Shown here: positions 16,316 through 26,484 of the stretch, one piece after another
Position numbering within the stretch: position 1 is the first letter of the stretch
Layout: every line of letters begins with the position of its first letter
Assembly: GCA_035550795.1 (NCBI GenBank)
Contig: DASZOL010000058.1
Location: 1 to 50,629, forward strand
Length of the DNA stretch: 50,629 nucleotides
Origin: DASRDR01 sp035550795
GTDB taxonomy: Bacteria > Methylomirabilota > Methylomirabilia > Rokubacteriales > DASRDR01
Reading direction: 5' to 3'
The notes under the pieces: generated by a model
Databases searched by the model: none
Told to the model about the DNA's origin: nothing
The model's input: only the letters and a program-made list of their open reading frames with translations
Made by a program: the position numbers and the translations under genes

Positions 16316-17632
16316 ATGACGCGCCCCGGCCCGGCGCGCGCGGGCACCGACCAGCCCCTCGTCGTGCGCGACATCCAGCTGCGCCACGAGCCGCCCGGCC
16401 TCGTGCTCTCCTGCCGTCTCGACGGCGCGGGCGTCGACGCCCCCTACTGGATTCGCTTCCCGGCCGAGCTCGGTCCCCACGTGGTCGCCGACGGGGATCC
16501 CTTCCTGCCGGTGGCCCTCCTCCTGGCGATGCGGCAGCGGCGGCGCCTCGTCCTCGAGACCGGCGTCTCGCCCGCCCTGCTCGAGGCCACGCCGCGGATC
16601 ATGGAGCTCTATCGCGGCTGGAGCGCCGGCTCGCACACCCCGCTGCACCCGGTGGACATCACGGCGAAACCCTCCGCGCGGCCCCGGGCGGGGACGGCGA
16701 GCGGCGCCTTCTTCTCGTGCGGCGTGGACTCCTTCTACACCCTGCTGCGCAACGTCGCCCGCTATCCCGTGACGGACTCCCGCGCCATCCACCACCTGCT
16801 CGTGGTGCAAGGGTTCGACATCGCGCTGGACCGGACCGAGCTCTACGCGGTCACGCGGCGGAACGCCGCCGCGGTCGCGGCCGTCTTCGGCCGATCGCTC
16901 CTGCCGGTGCAGACCAACGTCCGGACCTTCCTGGACGGTCTCGACTGGGCGGCGCTCGCCCACGGCGCGGCGCTGGCGAGCGTCGGCCACGTCTTCGGCA
17001 AGCTCCTCCACACGGTCTACATCCCCGCCACCGACGCGCTCCCCCGCCTGTACGTGCCGGCCCTGGGGTCGCACCCGGCGCTGGATCCCCTGTGGTCGAC
17101 CGAGGCGGTGGAGCTGGTGCACGAGGGCGCCGAGACCCGCCGCGTCGACAAGATCCGGGCCCTCGCGGCCTCGCCCCTGGCGCTCCGGTACCTCAGGGTG
17201 TGCTGGGAGAACCAAGGGGCGCCGTACAACTGCGGCCGCTGCGGGAAGTGCACGCGCACCATGGTCCATCTCACGCTGGCCGGCGCCCTCGAGCGGGCAG
17301 GGACGTTCCCGCCCGCCGTCGACCTCTCCGCCATCGAGCGCTTCCACGTCTCGCCGGGGCCCAGCGGGCGCACCGCGTGGCTCCACGTGCTCAGGGACGC
17401 CCGACGGCTGGGCCGCCCGGATCTGGTGGCGTCCATCGAGGTGATGCTGGGCCGGAGCGCCTGGGCCGCGTCCCCGGCCGGCCGGGGCGCGGCGGCGGCC
17501 GCCCGCGCCCTGGCGCGCGTCGGGGTGACGGCGGAACGCGGGCGAGCGCTCGACCGCCTGGTGCTGCGCGGCGCCGGCCGACGCGGGATCCGCACCCTGC
17601 AACGCCGCCTCGGCGCCAAGCGCGGCCCCTGA
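16316..17632 (+). CDS. PP-loop ATPase-like protein with zinc-finger cysteines (QueC-like)
   Basis: 438 residues. The segment ASGAFFSCGVDSFYTLL is a variant PP-loop (normally SGGxDS) that would bind ATP pyrophosphate, and NCGRCGKCTRTMVHL supplies a cysteine cluster as in QueC/7-cyano-7-deazaguanine synthases. The family activates a substrate carbonyl or carboxylate by adenylation. The C in place of the second loop glycine is unusual. Residues 1-110 and 330-438 do not match QueC, so this is a larger, uncharacterised relative. No queuosine genes are nearby. I chose the ATG at 16316; the upstream open frame is low-complexity. Confidence 0.6.
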   Translation: MTRPGPARAGTDQPLVVRDIQLRHEPPGLVLSCRLDGAGVDAPYWIRFPAELGPHVVADGDPFLPVALLLAMRQRRRLVLETGVSPALLEATPRIMELYRGWSAGSHTPLHPVDITAKPSARPRAGTASGAFFSCGVDSFYTLLRNVARYPVTDSRAIHHLLVVQGFDIALDRTELYAVTRRNAAAVAAVFGRSLLPVQTNVRTFLDGLDWAALAHGAALASVGHVFGKLLHTVYIPATDALPRLYVPALGSHPALDPLWSTEAVELVHEGAETRRVDKIRALAASPLALRYLRVCWENQGAPYNCGRCGKCTRTMVHLTLAGALERAGTFPPAVDLSAIERFHVSPGPSGRTAWLHVLRDARRLGRPDLVASIEVMLGRSAWAASPAGRGAAAAARALARVGVTAERGRALDRLVLRGAGRRGIRTLQRRLGAKRGP

Positions 17633-17671
17633 GGCCCTCGGCGGGGCCGGCCGCCCGGGCGCCCCGGCCGA

Positions 17672-18598
17672 CTACCCGCCGCGCGCCAGTCGCTTCACCG
17701 GGTTCCGGAGGGTCCCGATCCCGTCGATCGTGATGCTCACCACGTCCCCCGGCGCCAGCGCCGACCGGTCCGGCACGAGGATGCCGGTCCCGGTGGACAG
17801 CACGGTGCCGGGGGGCACCGGGTTGTAGCGCCCGAGCCAGTCGACCAGCTCGTCGCAGCGCCGCTTGAGGTCCGCGGTGGAGGCCTGCCCTTCGAAGAGC
17901 GGGCGGCCGCCCCGCTCGATCACGCACCGGATGGTGAGCGCGTGGGGATCGGGAACGGACGCCGGCGTCGCGATCACCGGACCGAACGCGAAGCTCCCCT
18001 GGAAGATCTTCGATTGCGGCAAGAAGAGCGGGTTCTCCCGCTCGATGTCCCAGGCGGAGAGGTCGTTGCCCACCGTGTAGCCCACGATGCGGCCGCCCAC
18101 GCCCACGACGACCGCCAGCTCCGCCTCGACCGCCGTCAGCGTGGAGTCTCCGCGGATCCCGACAGCGCCGTGCGGACCCACCGAGCGCGCGGCCGATCCC
18201 TTGTAGAAGAGCTCCGGGCGCTCGGCCTCGTACACGTAGTCGTAGATGCCCTTCCCGCGGTGCGCCTGGCCCGTGTCGTGCTCCGAGTAGTACTCGCGGC
18301 TTCGGCGGTAGGTGATGCCGGCCCCCCACACCTCCGGCGGCTCGAGCGGCACCAGCAGCCCGGCGCGACGCCCGCGCGGCGCCCGGTCGAGCGTGGCCCA
18401 CGCGTGGCGCGGCCGGCGGGGAGCCCGCGCCAGCCGCCGGGCCAGCCGCTCGATCCCCGCGGCCGTGCGTCCCGTCGTGACGAGGTCCATGACCGAGCTC
18501 ACGCCGGCGCGCGGGGCGGTGATGTCGACGACGGCGTCGCCGTCCACCACGCCGACGCGGCGCCCGCCGCCGGCGACCTGGAACTGGCAGAGCTTCAT
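17672..18598 (-). CDS. Fumarylacetoacetate hydrolase-family protein
   Basis: 308 residues. The C-terminal FAH domain (about 85-305) has the metal-binding acid triad context: ERPELFYKGSA, LTAVEAELAVVVG and VGYTVGNDLSAWDIE, then GPVIATP and STGTGILVP. Family members hydrolyse or decarboxylate beta-dicarbonyl acids such as acylpyruvates; this sequence resembles the 2-keto-3-deoxy-sugar-acid or dioxovalerate-type subgroups rather than true fumarylacetoacetase. The substrate cannot be decided. GAGGAG before the ATG supports the start. It ends 39 bases from the convergent PP-loop gene. Confidence 0.85.
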   Translation of the reverse strand: MKLCQFQVAGGGRRVGVVDGDAVVDITAPRAGVSSVMDLVTTGRTAAGIERLARRLARAPRRPRHAWATLDRAPRGRRAGLLVPLEPPEVWGAGITYRRSREYYSEHDTGQAHRGKGIYDYVYEAERPELFYKGSAARSVGPHGAVGIRGDSTLTAVEAELAVVVGVGGRIVGYTVGNDLSAWDIERENPLFLPQSKIFQGSFAFGPVIATPASVPDPHALTIRCVIERGGRPLFEGQASTADLKRRCDELVDWLGRYNPVPPGTVLSTGTGILVPDRSALAPGDVVSITIDGIGTLRNPVKRLARGG

Positions 18599-18683
18599 GC
18601 CGTTCTCCTCGGATGGGGCGACGGGGGGAGCCGCGGGGGGCCGGACCGATTCGACGGCCTTCGGTCTCTGGCGGGCGGCGGGC

Positions 18684-18968
18684 TCACGCCAGGCGGAACC
18701 GGCGCCGGAAGACCTCGTCGCGGGTCTTCTGGTAGAGGATCTCCCACTCCGGGCTGCCCTCCGGGGCGGGCCGCGCGTAGCTGCCGAGGATCTTCCGGAC
18801 CTCGGCGTCGATCGTCTCCTCCACGCGGGTCTCGTCCGAGAGCGTCCGCAGGATCTCGTTCCGGACGTCGTCGGCGCTCTTGAGCGCGACCACGCCCTCC
18901 TGCGCCAGCACCTCCTCCGCGAGGCGCGCGGACAGGTGGAACAGTCGCTCGCGGCTCCACTTCATCAC
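18684..18968 (-). CDS. DUF507 family protein, second copy
   Basis: 94 residues, helical, with RLAEEVLAQEGVVAL, VRNEILRTLSDETRVEETID and AEVRKILGSYAR, followed by WEILYQKTRDEVFRRR. This matches the DUF507 pattern of a short N-terminal domain and a C-terminal (Y/L)..L..K.(K)..LAR.. helix. Function is unknown. Its ATG overlaps the stop of the upstream DUF507 gene by 4 bases, so the two are translationally coupled and may form a heterodimer. Confidence 0.8.
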   Translation of the reverse strand: MMKWSRERLFHLSARLAEEVLAQEGVVALKSADDVRNEILRTLSDETRVEETIDAEVRKILGSYARPAPEGSPEWEILYQKTRDEVFRRRFRLA

Positions 18969-19243
18969 AGGACGAACCCCCGGTCCCGGGCGAGCTTCTC
19001 CCGCGTCTTCGTGAACAGCTGGCGGTAGTCGAGCCCCTGGTCCCGGATGTCCCGCGCGTAGCCCTGGAGGATCCGCCGCGCCTCGACGTCGAGCTGCTCC
19101 TCGGCCACGAGGTTGTCCACGATCACGCGCTGGATCGCCTGCCGCACGCGCGTCTCGTCCTTGGCCTCGATGAAGCGGCGGCCGACGAGGCGCTTGGCGA
19201 TCACGTCCCCGATGCGGCTGGCGATCTCCTCCCGGCCCCGCAC
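18965..19243 (-). CDS. DUF507 family protein, first copy
   Basis: 92 residues: ASRIGDVIAKRLVGRRFIEA, VRQAIQRVIVDNLVAEEQLD and EARRILQGYARDI, then YRQLFTKTREKLARDRGFVL. It is a diverged paralogue of the following gene, with the same helix order. The GTG at 19243 follows the stop of the upstream gene by one base and has GGGGGAGA as ribosome-binding site. Paired DUF507 genes occur in several deep-branching, GC-rich phyla; no activity is known. Confidence 0.8.
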   Translation of the reverse strand: MRGREEIASRIGDVIAKRLVGRRFIEAKDETRVRQAIQRVIVDNLVAEEQLDVEARRILQGYARDIRDQGLDYRQLFTKTREKLARDRGFVL

Positions 19244-19244
19244 G

Positions 19245-19739
19245 CTAGTCTCCCCCGCCGATGAGGTGCTCGAACGGCTCCGGCCCCGCCTCGTTCCACC
19301 CGATTTGGGGGGCCTGATCGGGCGGCGTGCCCTCGATGAGCCAGGACTCCGCGACCCGATAGGCCACGCGCCGGCGCGTGAAGGCCTCCCCGTCGTGGTA
19401 GTAGAGCCAGCCCGCCCGGCGCCAGGCGACGCCTCGCGCCTCCACCCGGATCCGGCGCGCGTCGAGGTCGAACACGGCGCGCCCGTGGACGGCCGCGGCT
19501 TCCGTGTACCGGCGGTCGAGACGGGCGCGCCGGAGGGCACCGAAGACCCCCTCGTAGCTGGCGCTCGCGAAGGGGTGCCCGTGGAAGAAGCGCTGAGCGG
19601 CCACGAGGAGGTCGGCGATCGTCTCGGGGTCGGCCTCGAGCGCGCCGACGAGGGCGGACACCCGCCACGGACGCGCGAGCCCGCTCACCCGGCGCTGCTT
19701 GTCGCGGAGGCAGACCCGCACGAGCCCAGGCTGTCCCAT
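19245..19739 (-). CDS. Hypothetical protein upstream of the DUF507 pair
   Basis: 164 residues, rather basic in the first half and acidic at the end (NEAGPEPFEHLIGGGD). WRVSALVGALEADPETIADL and HPFASASYEGVFGALRRARL suggest helices; GRAVFDLDARRIRVEARGV and GWLYYHDGEAF suggest beta strands later. I do not recognise a family. It is separated from the first DUF507 gene by a single base, so the three genes form one operon and probably share a process. Confidence 0.6.
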   Translation of the reverse strand: MGQPGLVRVCLRDKQRRVSGLARPWRVSALVGALEADPETIADLLVAAQRFFHGHPFASASYEGVFGALRRARLDRRYTEAAAVHGRAVFDLDARRIRVEARGVAWRRAGWLYYHDGEAFTRRRVAYRVAESWLIEGTPPDQAPQIGWNEAGPEPFEHLIGGGD

Positions 19740-19848
19740 GTCGGCGCCCGCAACCCCCGCTTGAGCCTACCCACCACCCCCGGGGGTGTCAAGGCGTGGG
19801 CGTGGGTCCGCCGCCGGGGCGGCGATCGCCTGGATCGGCGCGGGCCGC

Positions 19849-20268
19849 TCACGTGCCGCCGGCCCGCCGGGCCGCGGTCTGCAGCCGACCCTGCGCCCGC
19901 GAGAGCGCGCCGAGCGCGCGCGACACATCGACCTCCTCGCCGGCCTGCACCCGGAGGCGCTGGTCCGCCCGATCGCGCGCGGCGCGCGCCCGGGCCGCGT
20001 CGATCTCCTCCGGCCGCTCCGCGCTCTCGGCGAGAATCGTGACGTGATCCGGGCCCACCTCGGCGAACCCGCCGCTCACGGCCAGGTAGTGCTCCTCGCG
20101 CCCGGTCCGGTACATGACCTCGCCGGTCCCCACGAGGCTCAGGAGCGGGGCGTGCCCGGCGAGGACGCCGAACGAGCCTTCCACGCCCGGGACCACGACC
20201 TCGTCGGCCTCGCCCGACACGACCAGTCGCGTCGGGGTCGCCACCTCGAGCCGGAGCCGGTCCGCCAT
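19849..20268 (-). CDS. atpC: ATP synthase F1 epsilon subunit
   Basis: The 139-residue epsilon subunit links the gamma shaft to the c-ring and can inhibit ATP hydrolysis. The N-terminal beta-barrel is clear (LRLEVATPTRLVVSGEADEV, GSFGVLAGHAPLLSLVGTGE, YLAVSGGFAEV), and a C-terminal helical hairpin rich in alanine and arginine follows. It is the last gene of the atp operon, 19 bases after atpD. Confidence 0.95.
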   Translation of the reverse strand: MADRLRLEVATPTRLVVSGEADEVVVPGVEGSFGVLAGHAPLLSLVGTGEVMYRTGREEHYLAVSGGFAEVGPDHVTILAESAERPEEIDAARARAARDRADQRLRVQAGEEVDVSRALGALSRAQGRLQTAARRAGGT

Positions 20269-20287
20269 CGCCGCCGCCCGCGCCTGG

Positions 20288-21703
20288 CTACTCGCGCAGG
20301 CGCTTGGCCTTCTCCACGGCCTCGTCGATTCCGCCGACCATGTAGAAGGCCTGCTCCGGCAGGTCGTCGTGCTTGCCCTCGACCACCTCGCGGAACCCGC
20401 GGACCGTCTCGGCGAGCGAGACGTACTTGCCCGGCGCGCCGGTGAACGTCTCAGCGACGAAGAAGGGCTGCGAGAGGAAGCGCTGGATCTTCCGCGCGCG
20501 GGCCACCGTGAGCTTGTCCTCCTCCGACAGCTCCTCCATCCCGAGGATGGCGATGATGTCCTGGAGGTCCTTGTACCGCTGGAGCGTGAGCTGCACCGCC
20601 CGCGCGGTGCGGTAGTGGTCCTCGCCGAGGATGCGCGGGTCGAGGATCCGGGAGGTCGAGGCCAGCGGGTCCACCGCAGGGTAGATGCCCAGCTCCGAGA
20701 TCTGGCGCGAGAGCACGGTCGTCGCGTCCAGGTGGGCGAACGCCGTCGCCGGCGCGGGGTCCGTGATGTCGTCGGCCGGCACGTAGATCGCCTGGACCGA
20801 GGTGATCGAACCGCGCTTGGTCGAGGTGATCCGCTCCTGGAGCGCACCCATCTCGGTCCCGAGGGTCGGCTGGTAGCCGACGGCCGAGGGCATCCGGCCG
20901 AGCAGCGCCGAGACCTCGGAGCCCGCCTGGGTGAACCGGAAGATGTTGTCGATGAAGAGGAGCACGTCCTGCCCCTCCTCGTCGCGGAAGTACTCGGCGA
21001 CGGTGAGCCCCGTCAGCCCGACGCGGAGCCGCGCGCCGGGAGGCTCCGTCATCTGACCGTAGATCAGGGCCGTCTTCTCGATGATCCCCGACTCCTTGAA
21101 CTCGAGCCAGAGGTCGTTCCCCTCGCGGGTCCGCTCGCCCACGCCCGCGAAGACGGAGATGCCCCCGTGGTGCTTCGCGATGTTGTGGATGAGTTCCTGG
21201 ATGAGCACGGTCTTGCCCACGCCCGCGCCCCCGAAGAGCCCCGTCTTGCCGCCCTTCGTGTACGGCTCGAGGAGGTCCACGACCTTGATGCCCGTCTCCA
21301 GCATCTGGACCGAGGTCGACTGCTCGTCGAACGGAGGGGCCGGCCGGTGAATGGGATACGTCTTCTCGCCGGCCACGGGGCCGAGCTTGTCCACGGGCTC
21401 GCCGACGATGTTGAGGATCCGGCCGAGCGTCCCCTTGCCCACGGGCACGGAGATGGGCCGGCCAGTGTCCTGGACCTTGGCGCCGCGGACCAGGCCGTCC
21501 GTGGAGGCCATGGCGACCGTCCGCACCGTCGACTCGCCGAGGTGCTGGGCCACCTCCAGGACGAGCTTCTGGCTGTAGGAGAAGACGTCCTTGACCTCGA
21601 TGCCCGGCACCTCCAGAGCGTTGTAGATCGCGGGCAGGACGCCCGGCTCGAACTCGACGTCGACGACGGGGCCGATCACCTGGACGATGTGTCCCTCTCG
21701 CAT
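20288..21703 (-). CDS. atpD: ATP synthase F1 beta subunit
   Basis: The 471-residue catalytic subunit. The P-loop GLFGGAGVGKTVLIQ lies near residue 155, the GVGERTREGNDLW segment carries the catalytic glutamate, and DVLLFIDNIFRFTQAGSEVS is Walker B. The DELSEED-like lever reads GMEELSEEDKLT. All are intact. It follows atpG by 14 bases with GAGGAGGGAGAGG before the ATG. Confidence 0.98.
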   Translation of the reverse strand: MREGHIVQVIGPVVDVEFEPGVLPAIYNALEVPGIEVKDVFSYSQKLVLEVAQHLGESTVRTVAMASTDGLVRGAKVQDTGRPISVPVGKGTLGRILNIVGEPVDKLGPVAGEKTYPIHRPAPPFDEQSTSVQMLETGIKVVDLLEPYTKGGKTGLFGGAGVGKTVLIQELIHNIAKHHGGISVFAGVGERTREGNDLWLEFKESGIIEKTALIYGQMTEPPGARLRVGLTGLTVAEYFRDEEGQDVLLFIDNIFRFTQAGSEVSALLGRMPSAVGYQPTLGTEMGALQERITSTKRGSITSVQAIYVPADDITDPAPATAFAHLDATTVLSRQISELGIYPAVDPLASTSRILDPRILGEDHYRTARAVQLTLQRYKDLQDIIAILGMEELSEEDKLTVARARKIQRFLSQPFFVAETFTGAPGKYVSLAETVRGFREVVEGKHDDLPEQAFYMVGGIDEAVEKAKRLRE

Positions 21704-21717
21704 CCGCCTCTCCCTCC

Positions 21718-22599
21718 TCAGCCTTCCGCGCTCGCCCGCAGGGCCTCGGCGCCCCCGACGATGTCGAGCAGCTCCTTGGTGATCCGCTCCTGCCGCGCCT
21801 TGTTGTACTGGATGGTCAGGAGGCCGATCATCTCCTGCGCGTTCTTGCTTGCCGCTTCCATCGCCGTCATGCGCGCTCCGTGCTCCCCGGCGGCCGACTC
21901 GAGGAGCGCCCGGTAGACCTGCACCTCGACGTGGCGCGGGAGGAGGGCGGCGAGGATGGTCCCCGCGTCGGGCTCGTAGATGTAGTCCGCCGCGGGCCCC
22001 TCCGTCCCGGGCTCGGCCGGGCCCGGGGGCTCGATCGGCAGGAGCCGCTGGGCGACCACCCGCTGCACCGCCACCGAGCGGAACTCGTTGAAGACGAGCC
22101 AGACCTCGTCGACCTCGTCCTCCAGGTACGCCCGCATGAGCTCGCCCGCGAGGTCACGCACGTCCGCGAAGGCCAGGCGGTCGAGGAAGCCGATCCGCTC
22201 GCCCCGCAGTGGCCAGGGCCGGCGCCGGAAGAAGTCGCGCGCCTTGCGGCCCACCGGCAGGAGCGCGGCGTCCCCCTCCGGTCCGCCGCGCAGGAGCTCG
22301 AGCGCCCGCCGCGCCACGTTCGAGTTGAAGGCACCGCACAGACCCTTGTCGGCGGTCACGACGACGTAAAGCTTCCGGGCGCCCTCGCGCCGGACCAGGA
22401 GCGGGTGCTTGTCCTCGCCGAGCCCGTGCACGAGGGCCCCCACCAGCTCCGCCATCTTGAAGGCGTAGGGCCGGGCCTCGAGGATTCGCTCCTGGGCCCG
22501 GCGGAGCTTCGCCGCCGCGACGAGCTTCATCGCGCGGGTGATCTTCTGCGTGGACTGGACGGACCGGATCCGCCGCCGGATGTCCTGGAGCGTCGCCAT
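21718..22599 (-). CDS. atpG: ATP synthase F1 gamma subunit
   Basis: The 293-residue central rotor shaft. The N-terminal helix (LQDIRRRIRSVQSTQKITRA) and the C-terminal helix (MTAMEAASKNAQEMIGLL followed by YNKARQERITKELLDIVGGA) form the coiled coil inside the alpha3beta3 ring, and VVTADKGLCGAFNSNV is the typical domain core. It lies between atpA and atpD in standard order. Confidence 0.97.
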   Translation of the reverse strand: MATLQDIRRRIRSVQSTQKITRAMKLVAAAKLRRAQERILEARPYAFKMAELVGALVHGLGEDKHPLLVRREGARKLYVVVTADKGLCGAFNSNVARRALELLRGGPEGDAALLPVGRKARDFFRRRPWPLRGERIGFLDRLAFADVRDLAGELMRAYLEDEVDEVWLVFNEFRSVAVQRVVAQRLLPIEPPGPAEPGTEGPAADYIYEPDAGTILAALLPRHVEVQVYRALLESAAGEHGARMTAMEAASKNAQEMIGLLTIQYNKARQERITKELLDIVGGAEALRASAEG

Positions 22600-22621
22600 C
22601 GGGTCGGGCCGGGTTCCTTGC

Positions 22622-24147
<1,526 letters not shown>

Positions 24148-24151
<4 letters not shown>

Positions 24152-24708
24152 GCCGCTCCCCCCGCTCCCTTGGTGATTCGCTCTCTGAGGGCCTGCAGCT
24201 GGCCCGCGACGCTCATGTCCAGCACCCGGCTCCCGACCTCGGCGACGAAGCCGCCGAGGAGCCCCGGGTCGACCTCCGTGTCCAGCAGCACGGTCTTGCC
24301 CAGGCGCCGCCCGAGCCGCTCGCGCAGGGCCGCCCGCTCGTCGTCGACCAGGGGGGCGGCGCTCCGGACCCGCGCCCGGATCCGCCCGGCCGCCTCGTCG
24401 ACGCTCGCCCGGTAGGCTTGGAGGATCTCCGGGAGGAGCCCGAGGCGCCGGCGCTGCGCGACCAGCGCCAGGAAGTTCCGCGTGAGCGGCGCCACGCCGA
24501 GGCGCCCCGCCACCTCCAGCACGATGGCGCGCTTCGTCCCCGCCTTCACCCAGGGCCGGAGGAGCGCCTCCCCCAGCTCCGGCTCGGCCGAGAGCAGCCG
24601 GTCGAACGCCGCCAGCTCGTCCGCGACCGCCTCCGCCTGCCGCGCCTCGCTCGCGAGCGCGTGCAGGGCCCGAGCGTAGCGGCGCGCGACCGCCGCGGTC
24701 CTCTTCAC
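24148..24708 (-). CDS. atpH: ATP synthase F1 delta subunit
   Basis: The 186-residue delta subunit joins the b-subunit stalk to the top of F1. It shows the family pattern VARRYARALHALASEA at the N-terminus, NFLALVAQRRRLGLLPEIL in the middle, and LLGGFVAEVGSRVLDMSVAG with LQALRERI at the end. It overlaps atpF upstream and atpA downstream by 4 bases each. Confidence 0.95.
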
Positions 24709-25313
24709 GCCGGCTCGATCCGGGCGAGCGCCTCGCGGACGAGCCGCTGGTGGTCCTCATCGCTGAGGCTCTTGCGGACCAGCCGCTCCGCGATCTGCGT
24801 GGCGAGGGCGCCCACCTCGGCGCGAAGCTCGGTGCGCGCGCGCCGGACCTCCTGGCCGACCTGGGCCTGCGCCGCCTCCACGAGGCGCGTGGCTTCCTGC
24901 CGCGCCTCGCCGCTCAGCCGCTCGCGCAGCTCCGCGGCCTCCCGCAGGGCCCGCTCGCGCAGGGCCTGCGCCTCCGCCTGCGCGGTCCGGATCCGCTCCT
25001 CCATCGCGCCCAGCGCCCGCTGCGCCTCCTCGCGCGCCCCCTGCGCCTCGGCGAGCTGCTGCTGGATGGCCGCGCTTCGCCCCTCGAGGGCACCGAGCAG
25101 CGGCCGGTAGAGAAGCTTGTAGAGCACGGCGAGGAGGAGGAGGAAGCTGATCAGCTGGACGCCGAGCGTCCAGTTCACCTCGATGAGGCTCGCCTCGCCG
25201 CCCTCGGCCGCGTGGACCACCGCCGGGAGGGCGAGGGACGCCAGGACGACCGCGTGCCCGGCCAAGGCGACGACGCCGACGGGCAGACCCACTACCGACC
25301 GGTTCCGTGTCAT
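24705..25313 (-). CDS. atpF: ATP synthase Fo b subunit
   Basis: The 202-residue peripheral stalk subunit. It has one long membrane anchor (VQLISFLLLLAVLYKLLYRP, residues ~52-71) and an extended alanine/glutamate/arginine coiled coil. Unusually, another hydrophobic stretch resembling a signal peptide (VVALAGHAVVLASLALPAVV, 13-32, ending before AEGGEAS) precedes the anchor, as seen in some deep-branching phyla. It is the first gene of the operon; atpB (a) and atpE (c) are absent here, so the Fo genes must be elsewhere. Confidence 0.93.
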   Translation of the reverse strand: MTRNRSVVGLPVGVVALAGHAVVLASLALPAVVHAAEGGEASLIEVNWTLGVQLISFLLLLAVLYKLLYRPLLGALEGRSAAIQQQLAEAQGAREEAQRALGAMEERIRTAQAEAQALRERALREAAELRERLSGEARQEATRLVEAAQAQVGQEVRRARTELRAEVGALATQIAERLVRKSLSDEDHQRLVREALARIEPA

Positions 25314-25338
25314 GTCAGCCTCGGGGCGGGGTGTTGTG

Positions 25339-25358
25339 AAAAAAGGGGCAAGCGCCCC
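25339..25358 (-). terminator. Intrinsic terminator after mnmA
   Basis: On the minus strand GGGGC-GCTT-GCCCC forms a compact hairpin directly followed by TTTTTT. It sits between the mnmA stop (25389) and the atpF start (25313), ending 25 bases before the latter. Confidence 0.7.
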
Positions 25359-25362
25359 CTAG

Positions 25363-25392
25363 GGGATACCACGCCGTTCGGAAGGGTGTCAA
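25363..25392 (-). promoter_or_regulatory. Candidate atp operon promoter overlapping the mnmA stop
   Basis: A perfect TTGACA box (25387-25392) contains the TGA stop of mnmA. An 18-base spacer leads to TATCCC (25363-25368). Initiation about 7 bases further would start the atp transcript inside the terminator hairpin, so mnmA termination and atp initiation would share about 50 bases. The -10 box is imperfect. Confidence 0.45.
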
Positions 25393-26471
25393 GCGGCGCT
25401 CGCGATCACGCCGCCCCCGACGACGACCTCTCCCCGGTAAAGGACGACCGACTGCCCCGGCGTGACCGCGTACTGCGGCGCCTGGAACGCGACCTCGACG
25501 CGCGCGGCGTCGACGGGGAGCACGCGCGCCGCCACGCGGGGCGCGCGATGCCGGATCTGGGCCTCGACGTCGAGCGGCGCGTCGAGCCCCGGCACCGCGA
25601 TCCAGTTCACCCGGTCGGCGACGAGCCGGGTCACCCGGAGGGCTTCGCGCGGGCCCACCACGAGGGCATTGCGCCCGGGCTCCAGCCGCACCACGTAGCT
25701 GGGCGCGGCCCCGAGCCGCCCGAGGCCCCGGCGCTGGCCCACGGTGTAGCCGCCGAGCCCCCCGTGCTCTCCGACCTCGCGCCCGGCCTCGTCCAACACG
25801 GGCCCGGGACGGAACGCCCCGGGGGCCCGGTCACGCAGGAACGCGCGGTAGTCGCCGGTCACGAAGCAGAGCTCCTGGCTCTCGGGGGTGGCCGCCGTGG
25901 CGAGGCCCCGGGCCCGGGCGCGGGCGCGGACCTCGGCCTTGGTGAGGCCGCCCACGGGAAAGCGCGCGCGGGCCAGCTGCGCCTGGGTCAGCGGCCAGAG
26001 GAAGTAGCTCTGATCCTTCGCGGCGTCCCGCGCGGTGAGCAGGGACAGCCGGCCCGTCCGCGGATCCGGGACCACGCGGGCATAGTGTCCCGTCGCCACC
26101 GCGTCCGCATTCCACGCGAGGGCGCGCGCGAGCAGCGTCCCGAACTTGATCTCGCGATTGCAGACGACGCAGGGGCTCGGGGTGCGGCCCGCCTCGTACT
26201 CCCGGGTGAAGTCGGCGATCACGCGGGCCGCGAATTCGCGCTCGTGGTTCAGCAGGTAGTAGGGGATACCCAGGTGACGCGCCACCTGGCGCGCTCCGTC
26301 CGCGGTGGCCGGCGAGCAGCAGGAGCCGAACCGGGTACCCGGGTCGGCCGGCTCCTCCCACGGCGCCGTCCGCAGCGTCACCGCGACGACGTCGTGCCCC
26401 GCCTCACGCAGCAACGCGGCGGCGACCGAGCTATCGACGCCGCCACTCAATCCGACAATAATGGTGGACAT
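25389..26471 (-). CDS. mnmA: tRNA-specific 2-thiouridylase MnmA
   Basis: MnmA makes 2-thiouridine at the wobble position of tRNA-Lys, -Glu and -Gln. The 360-residue protein has the PP-loop GLSGGVDSSVAAALL at the N-terminus, the first catalytic cysteine in PSPCVVCNREIKFG, the second in SQELCFVTGDY, and the C-terminal beta-barrel with YTVGQRRGLG. All key residues are present. It follows parB by 13 bases on the same strand. Confidence 0.97.
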   Translation of the reverse strand: MSTIIVGLSGGVDSSVAAALLREAGHDVVAVTLRTAPWEEPADPGTRFGSCCSPATADGARQVARHLGIPYYLLNHEREFAARVIADFTREYEAGRTPSPCVVCNREIKFGTLLARALAWNADAVATGHYARVVPDPRTGRLSLLTARDAAKDQSYFLWPLTQAQLARARFPVGGLTKAEVRARARARGLATAATPESQELCFVTGDYRAFLRDRAPGAFRPGPVLDEAGREVGEHGGLGGYTVGQRRGLGRLGAAPSYVVRLEPGRNALVVGPREALRVTRLVADRVNWIAVPGLDAPLDVEAQIRHRAPRVAARVLPVDAARVEVAFQAPQYAVTPGQSVVLYRGEVVVGGGVIASAA

Positions 26472-26484
26472 TAGCTGTTACTAG

